This document shows positions 1 through 13,900 of a stretch of 64,000 nt of DNA, piece after piece (position 1 is the stretch's first letter; each line of letters begins with the position of its first letter). Both the position numbers and the translations under genes were made by a program. Under the pieces are notes generated by a model that saw nothing but the letters and a program-made list of their open reading frames with translations, was not told the origin of the DNA and made no database searches. Source of the DNA: Styela clava (Eukaryota > Chordata > Ascidiacea > Stolidobranchia > Styelidae); assembly GCF_964204865.1 (NCBI RefSeq), contig NC_135263.1, positions 12,755,426-12,819,425 on the forward strand, in the 5' to 3' direction.

Positions 1-800
1 TCAGTTGCAATACATAATTAAGTACACGTATCACGCAACCATGGAAACAATTTAGAAAAAAAAAAACATTGCATCTAAACATTGTGTAATCATTTGATAA
101 TTATATTCCGTTCCACCGATCACTTTGAATATACTGTAGTCAGGAGTCCGGACTAAAATGACATAAATGTTTTACATATAATCCGAACTAACATGTCCTT
201 TTTAAGTTACTTCAAAATATCGTTATATTACATTATAAAATTGTAACACTATAATACATTAAACGCTTTGTCACAGCTTTAATTCACTATTATAACAGTC
301 TGTTTGTTGTAACAGTCGAGTTATTCGCCCAATGAAGCAGATACACGAGTATAATCACTGCACTTATTGCCGACTTGTTAAAACAAAGACATCCTCGATT
401 GCCGACTTGTTAAAACAAAGACATCCTCGAAAATTTTACACGTGTGCTATGTGGTAATAAAGCTTCACGAAATTTCGATGAGAAGTCCATTTACGTTTAC
501 ATTTTGTCGTGTAGAAGTCGGGAATAGAACAGCTAATTTTTCTCGGGTGATTACGAACTTTATGCAATGTCGAACAATGTAAAGACCAATCAATACTGAG
601 ATATTTTTTTACTCGAATCAACTTGTAGAATTCTAATAGCAGCTGATAGAATTATAAAAACTTTGATTACAAACACCGATTTTTTCAATATCAATATTAA
701 AGCATGAGGACTCATTTTAGAACCCTATTTTTTTAATTCTGTTGAATATTAAGTTTTCGATTATAATTTTGAAACGTATTTCAACGTTTCATTTGACAAG
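1..800. other. Intergenic region upstream of the PDI-like gene
   Basis: AT-rich sequence with no coding exon I can support. It holds a 32-bp tandem duplication (367-430) and ends in the 5' leader of the PDI-like gene. A 61-codon frame at 436-621 on the minus strand is rich in Lys, Arg and His, has no recognisable domain and no clear splice partner, so I do not call it a gene. I see no convincing TATA box near the start codon at 801. Confidence 0.5.
367..430. repeat. Perfect 32-bp tandem duplication
   Basis: Two adjacent copies of a 32-bp unit beginning TTGCCGACTTG and ending CATCCTCGA (367-398 and 399-430). They lie about 370 bp upstream of the PDI-like start codon. The copies appear identical, so the duplication is recent or an assembly effect. 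Confidence 0.85.
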
Positions 801-3800
801 ATGTTTCGAGTTTTTGTATTGCTGCAATTGATGTTGCTGACTGCTGTGATCGCTGCCAAGGACAAACCGGTTGATCCCGTGAATCTGACTCATGTATTTG
901 AATTGAATGATGAAGAACTCAATCATACGATGCGCAATTTTGATTTCCTCGTTGTCAATTATTGTGAGTAACTTGAACTTTTATTCCGTTCTGTTTTACT
1001 ATTTCGATTTTTTTTTGTAGTAGAGTATACCGGATATATTTAAATTTAATATATACATGTATATATATATCAAATACTGTCAGTCTTTTATTGTCCATAG
1101 TTGATTTGCTACTAAGTATTAGTCTTTAAAAATATTCGATGGTTAAATTTGATGTAATTAGGATTTTACTGGTAACGTAAGAAAAGGTATATCATAAGAA
1201 GTCGAAATTTTTGCATTTAATGAAAATTGATGCACTTAATTACAATTCCATCAACATTTTATTATTATCAGAAATTGCTTAATAAAAAGACGCTTTATAA
1301 AAATAGGCATAACAAGAAAATAGCGTATTATTCTCACAGTTTTTCCTTACCAACTGTGTAAGTTTGCTTTGACAAAGTCATGTGTTCATCAATTTATATT
1401 CAATGTCATTGGTCCGAGTTACAGATTAGAATTTTGACTGCGTTTACAGAGGCATATTTAGTTACAGACTTTGCTATACATCAATATAGTACATTAGCTG
1501 TATTTCATTCTTTAATTTAAAAGAAAAACTATCATCACTCTTTTTTTTGAACACTAAAAAAATTCATTAATCTCATGTCAAGTGACATCATATTTATTTA
1601 GATACCGCAAGTTCAAAGGGAAGCATGGAATTTCAACAAACCTTCATGGAAGTTGCAAAAAAAACTTTTAAAGAAAATAAATCCATTGTGTTTGGACAAA
1701 TCGATATTAACAGATTTGAAAAGGCTCAATTTATGGAACATATTACAGAAGTACCCGAAGTAAAATTTTACAAACGTGGAAGAAGCTTTGATTTTGATGG
1801 TAAATTAGCGAATGAAACCATAAGTATTTGTGCCCTAATTAAGTCAGAGAGAAATAATGATATTTACCCAAAAAACAATAACTATTTCTATATACTAAAT
1901 TTTCTAGATTCTCTTTGCTCAAAATTTAGAAATGTTTCCATACGTGTCCTGTACAAATTGATAATCAGTGGACGTGTTACTGATTTACTAATTCCATGAA
2001 TGACATGATATAAATATGAAAATTCAGCAAAAAAACAAAAACTTTTTATATCTTATAAATCACTGTAACTTCTCATGCAGATTAATATTGATTACGTTAT
2101 ATGCTGAAACAGAAAAGTGTATATTCTTTCTACACTGAAAAAACAAATTTCAATATAACTGCGTTGTGAACAAATATACATCAGTTCCAACGACTAACCT
2201 CAAGATCTCTTAATCAAAAATTGTATAGAATTGAAAATATTGGGATTATCGATGACTTTGTTTTTACAGGACAAAAAACAGTTGAACATCTTATGACGTG
2301 GATTCGTCTAGCTATGAACTACCCAGTTGTTGTGTCATCGCAAAAAGAATTTGACGATTTAAAAGAACGAGGAACGATTATCGCAGGTTGCTTCTACGGG
2401 GTAAATATTCTGTTTTGTACGCTAATTTAAATATGCCTATCGATGCCATTGGTGAATCAATTTCTTCATTAAGTGAATTACATACAAAATATTCAGTATA
2501 ATATTCAGTATATTATCATTGGGTATCAATTTATCTAGACAAACTTTTAATTGAGACAAAAAAATATATATTTTAATATAGTATATTTGATATAGTAATC
2601 CTGCAAAAACGAAAAAAGCAAATAGATATATCACGAGTTATCACATAAAAAAAAAGTTGTATTCAATTCAAATAAATGAACACGGAAGCAAAAACAAAAT
2701 TTAAACAATTTTTGGTATTCCTGAAGTATGCGCACCAAAATGTTGTACAACCTGAACCTTACCCTGGTACACAACCTGAGTTCAGGTTGTGCGCCATCTT
2801 GGTGTGCATACTTCAAGAGGTCCCATTTTTTTAAAATCATATCCCGAACGAAGCTGGAACTGTAGAACAGCTAACTAGCTGTAACCTACCAATCTTTAAC
2901 CACTATACAACAACATTATAACAATACGAACAATAGGTCCACTTCGTCTACAAAAATGATATTTGTAAATTTTTAAATACAAAAACTAGTGTTAGTTATA
3001 AGATGAAGATACATTACAAATATATAATTTTATACTCTAATTTTTGCAGAACGCGCCAAAACCAGAATTCGATACGTTCGTGAACGTGAGCGCACAGTTT
3101 TTTCCTGCCAAATATATGCCGTTACCGAGATTTGCTCTTATCAACAAAGCAAGTGTTTCACGTGATATTGGAATTAACAAAGGAACTGTTGCAATATATA
3201 AAAAGGTGAAATTATTATATTGTTATCCATACTTGTGAGATTTTTTTAATTTCCTTGTACGATACGACATAGAAATAATATAATTTTATTTTTAGTTCGA
3301 GAACGGTGAAAAATTTATGTACACCGGATCACTTACTGATGCAAACGCCATGTTAAAATTTGTCGATGAACAATCACAGCCAATAGTGTACCCGTTTGGA
3401 CAGCATGAGGTTTGATATTTAAAGTATTTTTAAAGTGTTGTTAAAATGTGAAGTGGTTGAATAATCTAAATCTTCATTGCTGTAATATACATTCGCTTAT
3501 GGTGAATACAAAATTTCATTGGCAATAGTGCCGTCCTGGATAAGACATGTCTATGCTAATGAGATGATTTACTCAGGATGTCAGATGCCAAGCACTCGAA
3601 TTGTTCCAATTTATTTTCCGGTATAAATATTTTGATTATATGGAAGAAAAATGTCTATGTTAATCTATTTTTATCATTTATCTTTTCAGTATTCGTATCG
3701 ATTAGTCCATTCAGATGAAATTCGTTATCAGCATTTGCTATTCATGCCACGTAGTGATGCCAGATTTAAACAAGCGTTTGACAATTTCAAAGCCGCAGCA

Positions 3801-6240
3801 AAGGAATTCATGAAAAGTTCGGTAAACTATTTTTACGTATTGATTGACTGTATTTTCAGTTTACTTGAACGGATTGCAATAATAAATATAGTTTCTTCAA
3901 AAACAAAAATTCAAACTCTTCTCATTTTGACAGAATAAGATAGAAGTTCTCTTTATACACGTCGATACATCAGAAGAACACATTGACAAAGTTGTTTCGT
4001 TTTTCCACGTCGACATAAAAAAAGATATTCCTTGTAACAGGATCACAAAGCGCGACAGCTGGCATTCTCGATTTATACCGAGTAAAATGGATTTCACAAA
4101 AGAAGGATTCATTGATTTCACTCGTAATGTTATAGGCGGAACAATTAAGGTGTTATTAATATCCTTAGACATATAAAAAATAAATAAAAATGTTGTCACC
4201 TCATCAGAACTAGTGAATACAAATTATTCATTTATATTCTGAGAATTTTAAACGGTTTATGATGAGATCAATCTACCTACATTTTTATTTAATTTGGTTT
4301 GTTTCAACTGGCCATTACAAATTTTTGATAAACGCACTTTTACATTAAAAAACTGCACAAAGACACTTTGACATTAAAAAAACGATTCACCTCAAATTTC
4401 CTAACGTGAGATTGTGTATTTTTTAATATTTCAAATATTTCTCAAAATATAATTTCATTGATCAATTTTATAGAGAAATATTCGAAGTGAAATTTTACCA
4501 GGAAATTGGAATAAATTTCCGCTAAAAGTTTTGGTGGGAACGAATTATGAAGAAATTACAAAACAGAAGGGAATGATCGTCTTTGTTATGTATTGTAAGT
4601 AAGCAATATTTTTGAATTTAATTGTTTCATTGTACACTATAGTTTTAACTAAATCATTTTTTTTGTATAAGACGTGAAAGGACATAAAGAATCGGACAAA
4701 GCCATGCCGGTTATTGACGAAGTTGCACAAATGTATAAACTGAATAATACTGTAACAATTGCTTCTATGGACGTTAGTAAAAATGACGGAGAGATCGATG
4801 TTCATCATACAATCCCATGCTTTAAAATGTTCACCGCTACAAACCAGGTAAAATCCACTACAATTTAAATTATCACTACATAAAATATTATGGTATTATA
4901 GTACTTTGATGCATACCTAATTTTGCAACACGTCTACTCAGGATGGAATATTTGTAAATTTCTCTCATGTTGCACATTTTCTCACTAGATATGCTTGTAA
5001 TATTAAAATAAAACTTTGAATATTTTGCGAAATTGGTCATCGATGTACAATGTTCAGAATGATAAACAATATTGCTTGTGCTTATTTCAAATATATATAT
5101 ATTTCTTATAGGAAAAAGCTTTCAAAGGCACAAAATCTGCAGCTGCTATAAAAGAGTTCATTGATAGCAATGGAACAATACACACCGGGGTAAGAATTAT
5201 CTATTTTTACTCAATAAATAACAAAAATGGCGAACCCTTGAGGTTGCTGTTAAATAGTATAGTAATAGCATAGTATAGTTTTATCTGGTCACTGGCGGTA
5301 ATATTTAAAAATACCCTCAGTTTTGAATAAATAACTAATTTCAGGGAATAATATTTAGATTTGCAATATATATATATATTGATTAGAAATAGAAAGTGTG
5401 CTTACAAAATGATATTTTATTTCAAACATTTGAAAAACTTGAATATTTTTTTATACCAAGTACATGCCTGAAAAGGATGATATGAGCATGGATTTTGAAT
5501 TTGATGAAACCGATGTCAAAGATCCGGATGTGTTAAATTATGAATCTGAAGAAGAGAGACAGAAAATGTACGCTTTGGATGAAGAAAAAGCCGTTGCTAA
5601 TGCTATAGAAGAAATTGAAGGTTAGTTGTTTAAAATAATGTATTATTGGATAGATGTGGTTGCTATACGTCAGTTTTATGCCAATTGACAAATATGACAT
5701 TGCTAATATAGTTGACATTAAAGTTATAACTGCGTTTGCCGAAGAGCGCGTCGACTGCGCTGAAATTGCTAACATATTAAACCGGCATGATCCCGACACA
5801 ACTGTTTTAATCGCATGTTAATTGAACTATAATTAATCACACGTTTACCTTTTACAAATACTCGAAATTTGATTTCGGCAAAATTATTTTTTCTCTTTTT
5901 AGGCCACAAGGCTCACGACGATCCAAAACACATGGTAAATCCGGAACATTACAGAAGGTTGGCGAGAGGAGAGGTAGTGGATGAACGTGATATGGATCCT
6001 CATAAAGATGCTCACTACGCGACATCGGACCATGAATCTAAGAAGCACGGGCATGAAGAACAGCACATTTTTCATGAAGGTCCTGATGGAACAGCTCACC
6101 ATGAAGTACTGCAGTCACCACACAAAGATCCCATAAAAATGGAATCACCTGGCACTCATAAAGATAATCATTATTATCATCATGACGATCACCATGATGA
6201 CCATCATGATCAGCGTGATCATCACCACGATGAAACATAA
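801..6240 (+). CDS. Redox-dead protein disulfide isomerase homologue (PDILT-like) with His-rich tail
   Basis: Twelve exons: 801-963, 1602-1799, 2270-2400, 3050-3205, 3296-3409, 3690-3821, 3934-4149, 4474-4594, 4672-4847, 5112-5189, 5461-5620, 5903-6240. They join in frame into about 660 residues. After a signal peptide (about 1-19) comes the a-b-b'-a' thioredoxin-fold layout of PDI. In domain a the CGHC site is replaced by SKGS (59-62); in a' it is replaced by HKES (415-418). Other PDI landmarks stay, for example FPLKVLVGTNYEEI before a' and the cis-Pro segment TIPCFKMF. Residues about 496-548 are acidic, and 549-660 are rich in His, Asp and Lys. The protein ends HHHDET, not KDEL or HDEL. With no catalytic cysteines it cannot be an oxidoreductase; a chaperone or scaffold role in the ER or secretory pathway is the likely one. 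Vertebrate PDILT, a testis chaperone, also has an SKxS first site, so orthology or convergence is possible. Family membership is firm; exon edges are hand-called. Confidence 0.88.
2719..2817. repeat. Imperfect palindrome, MITE-like hairpin in PDI-like intron 3
   Basis: The left arm (about 2720-2758, CTGAAGTATGCGCACCAAAA...) is the imperfect reverse complement of the right arm (about 2780-2815, ...CTTGGTGTGCATACTTCAAG). A second inner repeat of ACAACCTGA type lies between them. The arms leave a short loop, so the whole is a long hairpin of about 100 bp inside an intron. It looks like a small non-autonomous inverted-repeat element. I cannot name the family. Confidence 0.7.
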
Positions 6241-6663
6241 CGTTAATGAAGGGAAATTGCTTGGGCAGTAGCTCTGAACTAATTTTGCTAATTATCACAT
6301 GGACGTTTCTAAATGCCAAATATCTCGGGTATACTTAGATTTGATAAATAACGGGAAATGATTACACGAGGATTGGAAAACATAAAAGCATAGACGACAT
6401 AGACAAATGCAAGCAATTTCAAAGAAGTCAAAACCGGAAGTTCGGAGTGCATTTGGCGCTCCATCTGCAGGCAATCAAAATTTAGCTCGACATAAACAGA
6501 TAATACATTTATTTTTACCAATGCATAGCAAGCGTTATGACCTTAAATTGAAGATATTGGATCAATAACATAAATGCTTTCGTTTGCCTTTAAAAAGTCT
6601 TTCCATTGTAACTTAGCTTAGCTTTCACATCGCTTTAGGTTTTTGGTGCTTTTAATTTAATTA

Positions 6664-6669
6664 AATAAA
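6664..6669 (+). terminator. Candidate polyadenylation signal AATAAA of the PDI-like gene
   Basis: AATAAA lies about 425 bp after the stop codon of the PDI-like gene, in a plausible 3' UTR. In so AT-rich a sequence the hexamer is common, so this is only a candidate. Confidence 0.4.
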
Positions 6670-7936
6670 AATGTTTGCAGAAGAATCGTGTTTCAATTTT
6701 GTGTAAAAAATACTTTGTAAAATTTAAAAGAGATGAATTCGTGATAAGGCAATTGGAATTAGGTAGCATGTAAAGAAATGTTCATTTTTTAATACTCCTT
6801 GCTTTCCCTTTTTTATTGTAACAATCCTGTTCTCGGTATGGCGTGAAATTATTTATTCTGAATCATATTCAAAAAAACTGGGAAAAAAACTGAAAGTTAT
6901 TATTGTTGAAAGTCTTGTTTATAGTGAAAGTTTTGTACCATTGTTCAAAGAATTTGGTTCGACTCAAACATCACAAGATGCTTTTTGGTAAGCCGCGGTC
7001 ATCCGATGGGTTATTCAAAAGTGTGGTGGTGAACCCAATAGTAAACTACAAGTGAATATTTTGCTATTCTTAACCGATCAAGAGAATCATAATCTCTTAT
7101 TTGCAATATTTCGCCTAGTAAGCACGACTATAGTGTGCCATTTATTTCAGCCATTGAAGCATTTTGGTGATTTAGTTATACATACAGAAAGTATACAATC
7201 AAAACTTCCACAGGTATTTATTAAGCAAATAATTCAAAATATTGTAACACAGATTTTTAAAAATACTTTTGTTTCTATAATTTAGCTTAAGAGTAAAAGA
7301 TAACACTTGGAAACTACAATAAAGCGGCTGGAATCTAGAATAATATAAATTACATGACACATCTTGTGAGTATCAACCGAAATTGCATCCTCATTGTCTA
7401 AATTCAGTTTCATATACACGACAAAGTCAATTAGTTTTACATTGATAATCTCTCAGTATTTAATATTATTAAAAAGCTATAATTATGTTAGAAATCTCAG
7501 TGGAAGTAAATAATAACCGTAAAAATAATATTTAATATAAAACAAATAACTTTGATACGTTATTAATGGTATCTCGTTGAAAAATTTATTAATATTAATC
7601 GCGTTGACGATGTTGGAGTTTACGTTGCTAATGGGAAAAATAAAAATTCTAACTGAACTGCTGGCATATATGAGAAATGAACCAGAATCCTGGCATGAGG
7701 CAGCAAATGCATAAATCATACGTCATTTGAAAAACGCAGTTGGTCATCCGATGTGTTAAATCGATAACTATACTCACAGGTGAACTTCAAGCCGAATGAG
7801 TAAGATTGGTCATGATTTTAAAGTGTCTTACAAATCCATTGACAGTTGGATGACCAGATAATTTTGATTCTCTTTCTAAATTTGCGTTATCACATCTTCG
7901 CTACCCTGTATTGTTAGTTATGCAATAACATCGATA
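6670..7936. other. Convergent 3' intergenic region
   Basis: This stretch separates the ends of two converging genes, the PDI-like gene (+) and the Jagged-like gene (-). I see no coding exon. The longest frames (around 7052-7285 and 7483-7719) have no family signature or supporting splice sites. It probably holds the 3' UTRs of both genes. Confidence 0.5.
7585..7590 (-). terminator. Candidate polyadenylation signal of the Jagged-like gene
   Basis: TTTATT on the plus strand reads AATAAA on the minus strand, about 350 bp past the Jagged-like stop codon. It is plausible by position only. Confidence 0.35.
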
Positions 7937-10900
7937 TCATCTCATGACGTCACTTTTGGGTGAATTTTTAACAAAAGTAGAAACCCCAGTTCTTGATACA
8001 GTGTCGTCATTAGCATCATCCTCGCGTATTCTTTGTTGTATTCTTGACGTGCTTGGTGACGTTTGAGGGTTTTCATCCGCTATAAAAACTAAAAATATCA
8101 TGTAATTAAAATGAAGTCTCCTAAATTCGTAATTTCTTAACGTTGTATGGCATTTTGAATTTATCGTGGTGACTCAAATGATCGGGATGATTCCAGTGAC
8201 AGGTTTTAAAAAACTGTCGTGTTTTGCCTCTGTCTGCAAATGCCATAATTGCTATATTTGGTTGATTCCAACCATCTTGATAATATTTTCCTCGGATTCC
8301 ATACATCACTCCTATAATTACAAGCAATGCGCAAAATTCTTGCTATCTATCAGTATTATCTATTGTAAAATAAAGTCCAAATTAGTCAGGTGTAGCCTTA
8401 TACAATAGCTTAAAAAATAAGTCAGTCAAGTATATATGTTACAAGTTATAAAAAACGATATTTTATGTCTAAGTTTTTGTACAAGAATCTATGAAACATG
8501 GATTGCAAGCAGGTCCATAAATTGAACAAACTGGAGAAAAATAAGCATTTCGGCACAAAAACGCACGGACAATTCCATACCCTCCAAATTCTTACCATTG
8601 TTATCAGCATCATTCATTAATGGATTGTCAAATGACATCAATTTAGAATCATTTGAAATCTTTCCGTTCTTTGTCCAATGTACTGAATCAATCTGCAGAG
8701 AATTTATTTGTTATGAAGGTATTACTATACGTTGAATAACATTAATGCTTAGCTTATGTTTAAAGCAAATTGGATTAATTTATTTAAATTCATTCATTTA
8801 AGTTTTTTTTTTGAAACAGCGATGTTACACATTGGAAAACTGGAACAACCTTACTACTTCACTACAAACAACAACAGCTGAAATGTATGAATATATAAAA
8901 ACAGGGATTTTAGGACACAGTGTAACATGTTATGTTATGTAACATGTGTATTATACACAGTGTAATATAACAGGCATTATATTATAGCAGGCATTGTTGA
9001 TAACGGAAATACTTTTTTTGACGGCAATACTAATACGGCTAAACGTTTCCAGAAGTACGTACTGTAATATGATCAAACTATGTTTGTCAAATATTGAAAT
9101 ATAAATTTGCATTCATATACCTCTAAATTATTGTTGTCATGATTAGAAGTAGTTGGACTTTGCGTTCTTTGAAATGATTTTCTTTTTTGTAGACAAATCA
9201 TAAACGTCATTGCTAGAACGAGTAGCACGACGGAACAGACAACTGCTACAGCAATAATTGCTGCATCTTTAGCTCTTTCGTTGAAGGGTTTTTTATTTAC
9301 TGAATCGTTTGTGTTGTTATTAGTAAGTTTGGAGGGCGAAGATCCATCTTCGATGAATTTATCATTGAAAGAGGCGTTTTGTAATGCAACAAAAAGTGGA
9401 AAAGAAACGGATTCGTTGTGATCTGTTGAAGACAAAAAAGATTTTGAAACATCTGTTGATTACGACCTTGCTTTTATCTAGTCGTTGATATTTGTAATAC
9501 ATCTGAATGGGTCAAAAGAAAAACATACCTAGGCTGTCATTGATCACGATTTTGTTGAGATAAAGGAAAAGATTCTCAGCCAGATTATATACATCGTATC
9601 CATCTCCACTGCCACTCCTTTGCTTCTATATTGTAAAAATGTATCAAATGATAATTAAAAGAATCAACCTAATGACACAAAATCACATCATCACTATACA
9701 AATTTAAATTTCGAAATTGATTGTTATGTTCGCATTCATAAAAATTGACATACCATATATACTTTAAAATACACTTAAATGGATATTTAACTCACTATGG
9801 CCGTTGCTATTTTCAGTTTAGTTGATGTCAAACTTTCTGCAATGCACTTAACAACAATTTTATCTGAGTAGCTCACAAGTGGTTCCATATTTCTGATCTC
9901 TTCACAGATTGTACTCACAGTTGAACCCTTACAAAAACACATACATTTAAAATTGAAAGGTATCCGAAACGCTACTGCAAATAAAATTACACCTTGCTAG
10001 TAATAAAATGGTAAACGTTTTTGAACAATGAATTTTTTAATAAAACTTCTGAGTTTCCAATGCTTTTCTCAGCAATAGAAAATTACCACCAGGGGAATTT
10101 TACACGTGGCATATTTTAATCCATGTAATACCCGCTACTCCTTGACTGAGTGCTTGCAAATTGGAGGAATGAATGAGGAGGTTTTATGTAATATATTCAT
10201 AAGAAATTCTCAATTAAGCAATCTTACCTGAAGAATATGCTGTCTGTCAAAGTAGAGATAGACCATAGGACATGGTTTTACATCACGGCTACTTCTCGGT
10301 GATGGTTTATCTGAAAAATAAAGTTTATGTTAAGAGTAGAATTATCATTAGGATTTTTGTTGATTAAAACTAAGTAGAATAGTCTATAGAATATAGAATA
10401 GTTTATAGAATATAGAATTTTAATTTGTCTATAACCATCAATGCTTGAATATAATCATATTTCTTACTTTTGTCGAAGCAATCAGCATTGTATTGACAAA
10501 TTAGTGGGATGTTATTACTGCAATTAGTAGAAATACATTCTTCTTTTCCACACCGTCCTTTTCCATAAACCGGATGGAAGCACTCAGTATTGTTATCAAC
10601 TGAAATGAAGCATTGAAACAGTAATTGAGAGAGAACATTTTCACCAATCTTTCCGTTCGCACGCTATTCATGGTTTCAGATGTACGGAAAGCTTAATATT
10701 TTAATAATCAGTCTTTTTGGAATAATTCATCTCTTTTAGACTGTTCAATATAATAATTTCTTCAGCTACGTTTAAAACTGCTTGTGGTTTAACCCTAACA
10801 AGTTTATCTTTTGATATCGATTTATTGCATTTTACCAACAATATTCACATAAAGTTGAGAAATAATCTTAATCTTACATTTATTGTGAAGAGCTTTGTAG

Positions 10901-13900
10901 TTGTGAATAACAGACTTGCACTCGCAGAAGACATCCTCACATGTAACGACGTTAATTCCTTTGAACGGAATAATAAAATGCACTTTTAACAACTTTTTGC
11001 AGTTACCAAATTCTTGATTTTTCCTCAGCCTTTTCAGTATTTTGAAAAGGTATAAAATTAATTGATAAATCTTCAACCAATTTCATCAAGTTTTGTGAAC
11101 ACTCTTCATGAATGATAATTTTCTGGTTATTTACAAAGTCGCAGGAAAATATTCAAAAGAAATGTACTCAATAAAACAATTACGTTTTTAAAATTTCTTC
11201 TAAAATACATTTTATCGCAATTTTATCATATATGTGACTTAACAATATTAATAACACGACGTATAGCTATTTTACTATTACATTCTTCAAATATTACAAA
11301 TTTTTATCCGAATAACTAAAAATATATTTCTTACTTTGGTCACAAAATTCGCCTTCATATCCTTCATGACATTCACATGAAAATTTGTTGACGTCATTAA
11401 CAACGCAATCGCCATAGGAACCGCAGTCTGTTCGATCAGTGAGTTCGTGACTACCATCTCCTAACTCGAACTTAACTTTGCATGCTGGAATTTCTGTATA
11501 ATACACAAAAATTAACTACAATCCATTACCAAAAATGAAAAAAAATATTGGATATTGTACATTGGTCTGCATGAGATTATGGTTGTGTTTGTAAAATTGA
11601 ACTTGCATTATTAACAATTGTTAATGAGTTATTCACATAATATCACTGTAACTTGCATGCATCCCATTTTTATTTTCACCTTGTTCACAGAATCTCCCGT
11701 AATATCTTTCATGACAAGTGCATTTGATTGTTTGTTCTTCCAACGAAACAATCTCGCAAGTTCCATTATTTTGGCAAGGAGAAGGTACATCAGCGCACAG
11801 ATCGACAACTTTCTCGCAAAACAAACCAACATAACCTGTAAACCAAAAAAAGTAGTTACATTTGATATACAGTTACAGTACACTTGTACAAACCTAGTTT
11901 ATTTTGAGTTTCAAGTATGTTTTAGGCGACGGTGACAACGCAAGATTCAAAATTATGCATAATTCGCAACTAACCTCCTATTATACTAATGTGAAAAATC
12001 ATTTCAAACAGAGTCACTAAAATAAAACAACAATGCTCTTAGTCTATACCCTATGCGGACATGAATATACAATGACTAATATAACCACCACTGTATTGGA
12101 GATTATATATATGAAAGTGCACTCGTTATTTATAAAATATGGCCAAATTTGGGTATGAATATCGGGCCTGTGGAAGCAGGCTACTAGAAGAAATTTGTAA
12201 GCTTCTAGGAAATTCCATAGCTATTTACTAAACATTAATAACAGATAGTCTATATCAATCGGGGGAAAAGGCTATGTTTTCACACGAACAACCGCAACGG
12301 GAATAACAATAACAACAATTTAGCAAGGCGTTCCATAGGTCCACTTAGTGTCCAAAAATGTAAATACAATACCTAGCCTGCATGCACACACGAATGATTC
12401 TTCAGATGGAATGCACGTTGCACCGTTGAGACATTCGTTATTGAAAGAACAAGCATCAAGTTTATGATCACAGGTTCTGAACAGAAATGATAACAACACT
12501 AAAAATTCTGAGTGTAGATAATTTCATTTGAACAAATGCTGCATGCAGCATAGAGTTGGGATAGTATCTCAATTGCAGGGAAGCGTCATCATCCCTGCCA
12601 GTGCGTTTCCGAATACAAAATTTAGGTTATCCTAATCAAGAAAACATTCAAAAAAATTGGGATAGCACAAAATGTATAATATATCACCTATTTGAAAATA
12701 CTTCATGAAAAGCACATTGGACGACATATACAGTTCAATATGGTTACATGCATTGTATATATATTGACCAACCAAATGTACGAATAACTTACTCTCCTGC
12801 GAAACCTTTAGTACATATGCATTGAAACCCTCCAATAGTGTTTATGCATTCTGCATCATTTTTACATAAACCATGTTGGGTTTCACATTCATTAACATCT
12901 TCCTCACAATTGAAACCGGTATATCCCTAAGAATATAATTTTAATTTAGTTACGAACACAGTAATACAAAAAATTTATTGTCGAGTAAAGGTGAGTAGAA
13001 AAGACAACATACTTCGTCACAGTTGCAATGGTATCCGTCTCGTATGGGCATACATTCTCCCTGGTTTTCACAAGTTATGTTGGCACAAAAGTCGACCTCG
13101 TTTTCACAATGCTTACCAGTGAAACCTAGCCTAAAAAAGATTCGCCATTTAATCAAATATTGAATATATGATAAATATTTATTGGATCACCATACCATAA
13201 TGATACTCTAACTCGACTCAAGTTTTTACTGAATAGGATTGATCTACTGTTGACCATCACAGTACAGAAATCGAATTTGAGCAAATTCAATGTCTTCGTT
13301 GCCCTAATATAACGGTTACTAAATGTGACAGAATGTAGCATTCAACTCAATGCTTCTACCGACGATAAGAGATGAACTCACCCACAAACGCACGTTACGT
13401 TATTGTTTAATACAAGACATCTTGCATCGTTCTGGCAGGGATTTTCTTCACATTTCAAATCATTTCTTTCTTCGCATGGATCACAATCAATTTCACAATT
13501 TTCTCCTTCAAATCCGGCGGGACAAACGCATCTGATAAAAGTATACAAAAAAAAACATCGAAAAATAAATTTATTGTCTCGAAAATGACACCTATATACA
13601 TTTGCACCTATGTACATTTGCACCTATGTATATTTGCACCTATGTATATTTGCACCCACGTACATTTGCACCCACGTACATTTGCACCCACGTATATTTG
13701 CACCCACGTATATTTGCACCCACGGACATTTGCACCCACGTACAAATGAACATTTTCGCGCTTGACCTACGTGGGTCGACTTTGAGATATGATATGCTTC
13801 TTGAAAGATAGAATAATGTTTTCAAATATTTTGAAGTAGACTTCATTTATGCGTCAATTTTCTGTGATTACATTCGTTTTAAAGTATTTTGTGTTGATTT

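Noticed and set aside
436-621. 61-codon minus-strand frame upstream of the PDI-like gene
   Set aside because: Basic composition but no domain, no signal peptide and no matching splice partners; likely chance.
2631-2840. Minus-strand frame over the intronic hairpin
   Set aside because: It reads through an inverted repeat inside an intron; not a gene.
5899-6319. Minus-strand frames opposite the PDI-like last exon
   Set aside because: They mirror the His/Asp-rich coding exon and have no independent support.
13589-13846. Frames on both strands over the 16-bp minisatellite; possible CRISPR-like array
   Set aside because: Direct tandem units without spacers and period not divisible by three; it is a minisatellite in an animal intron.
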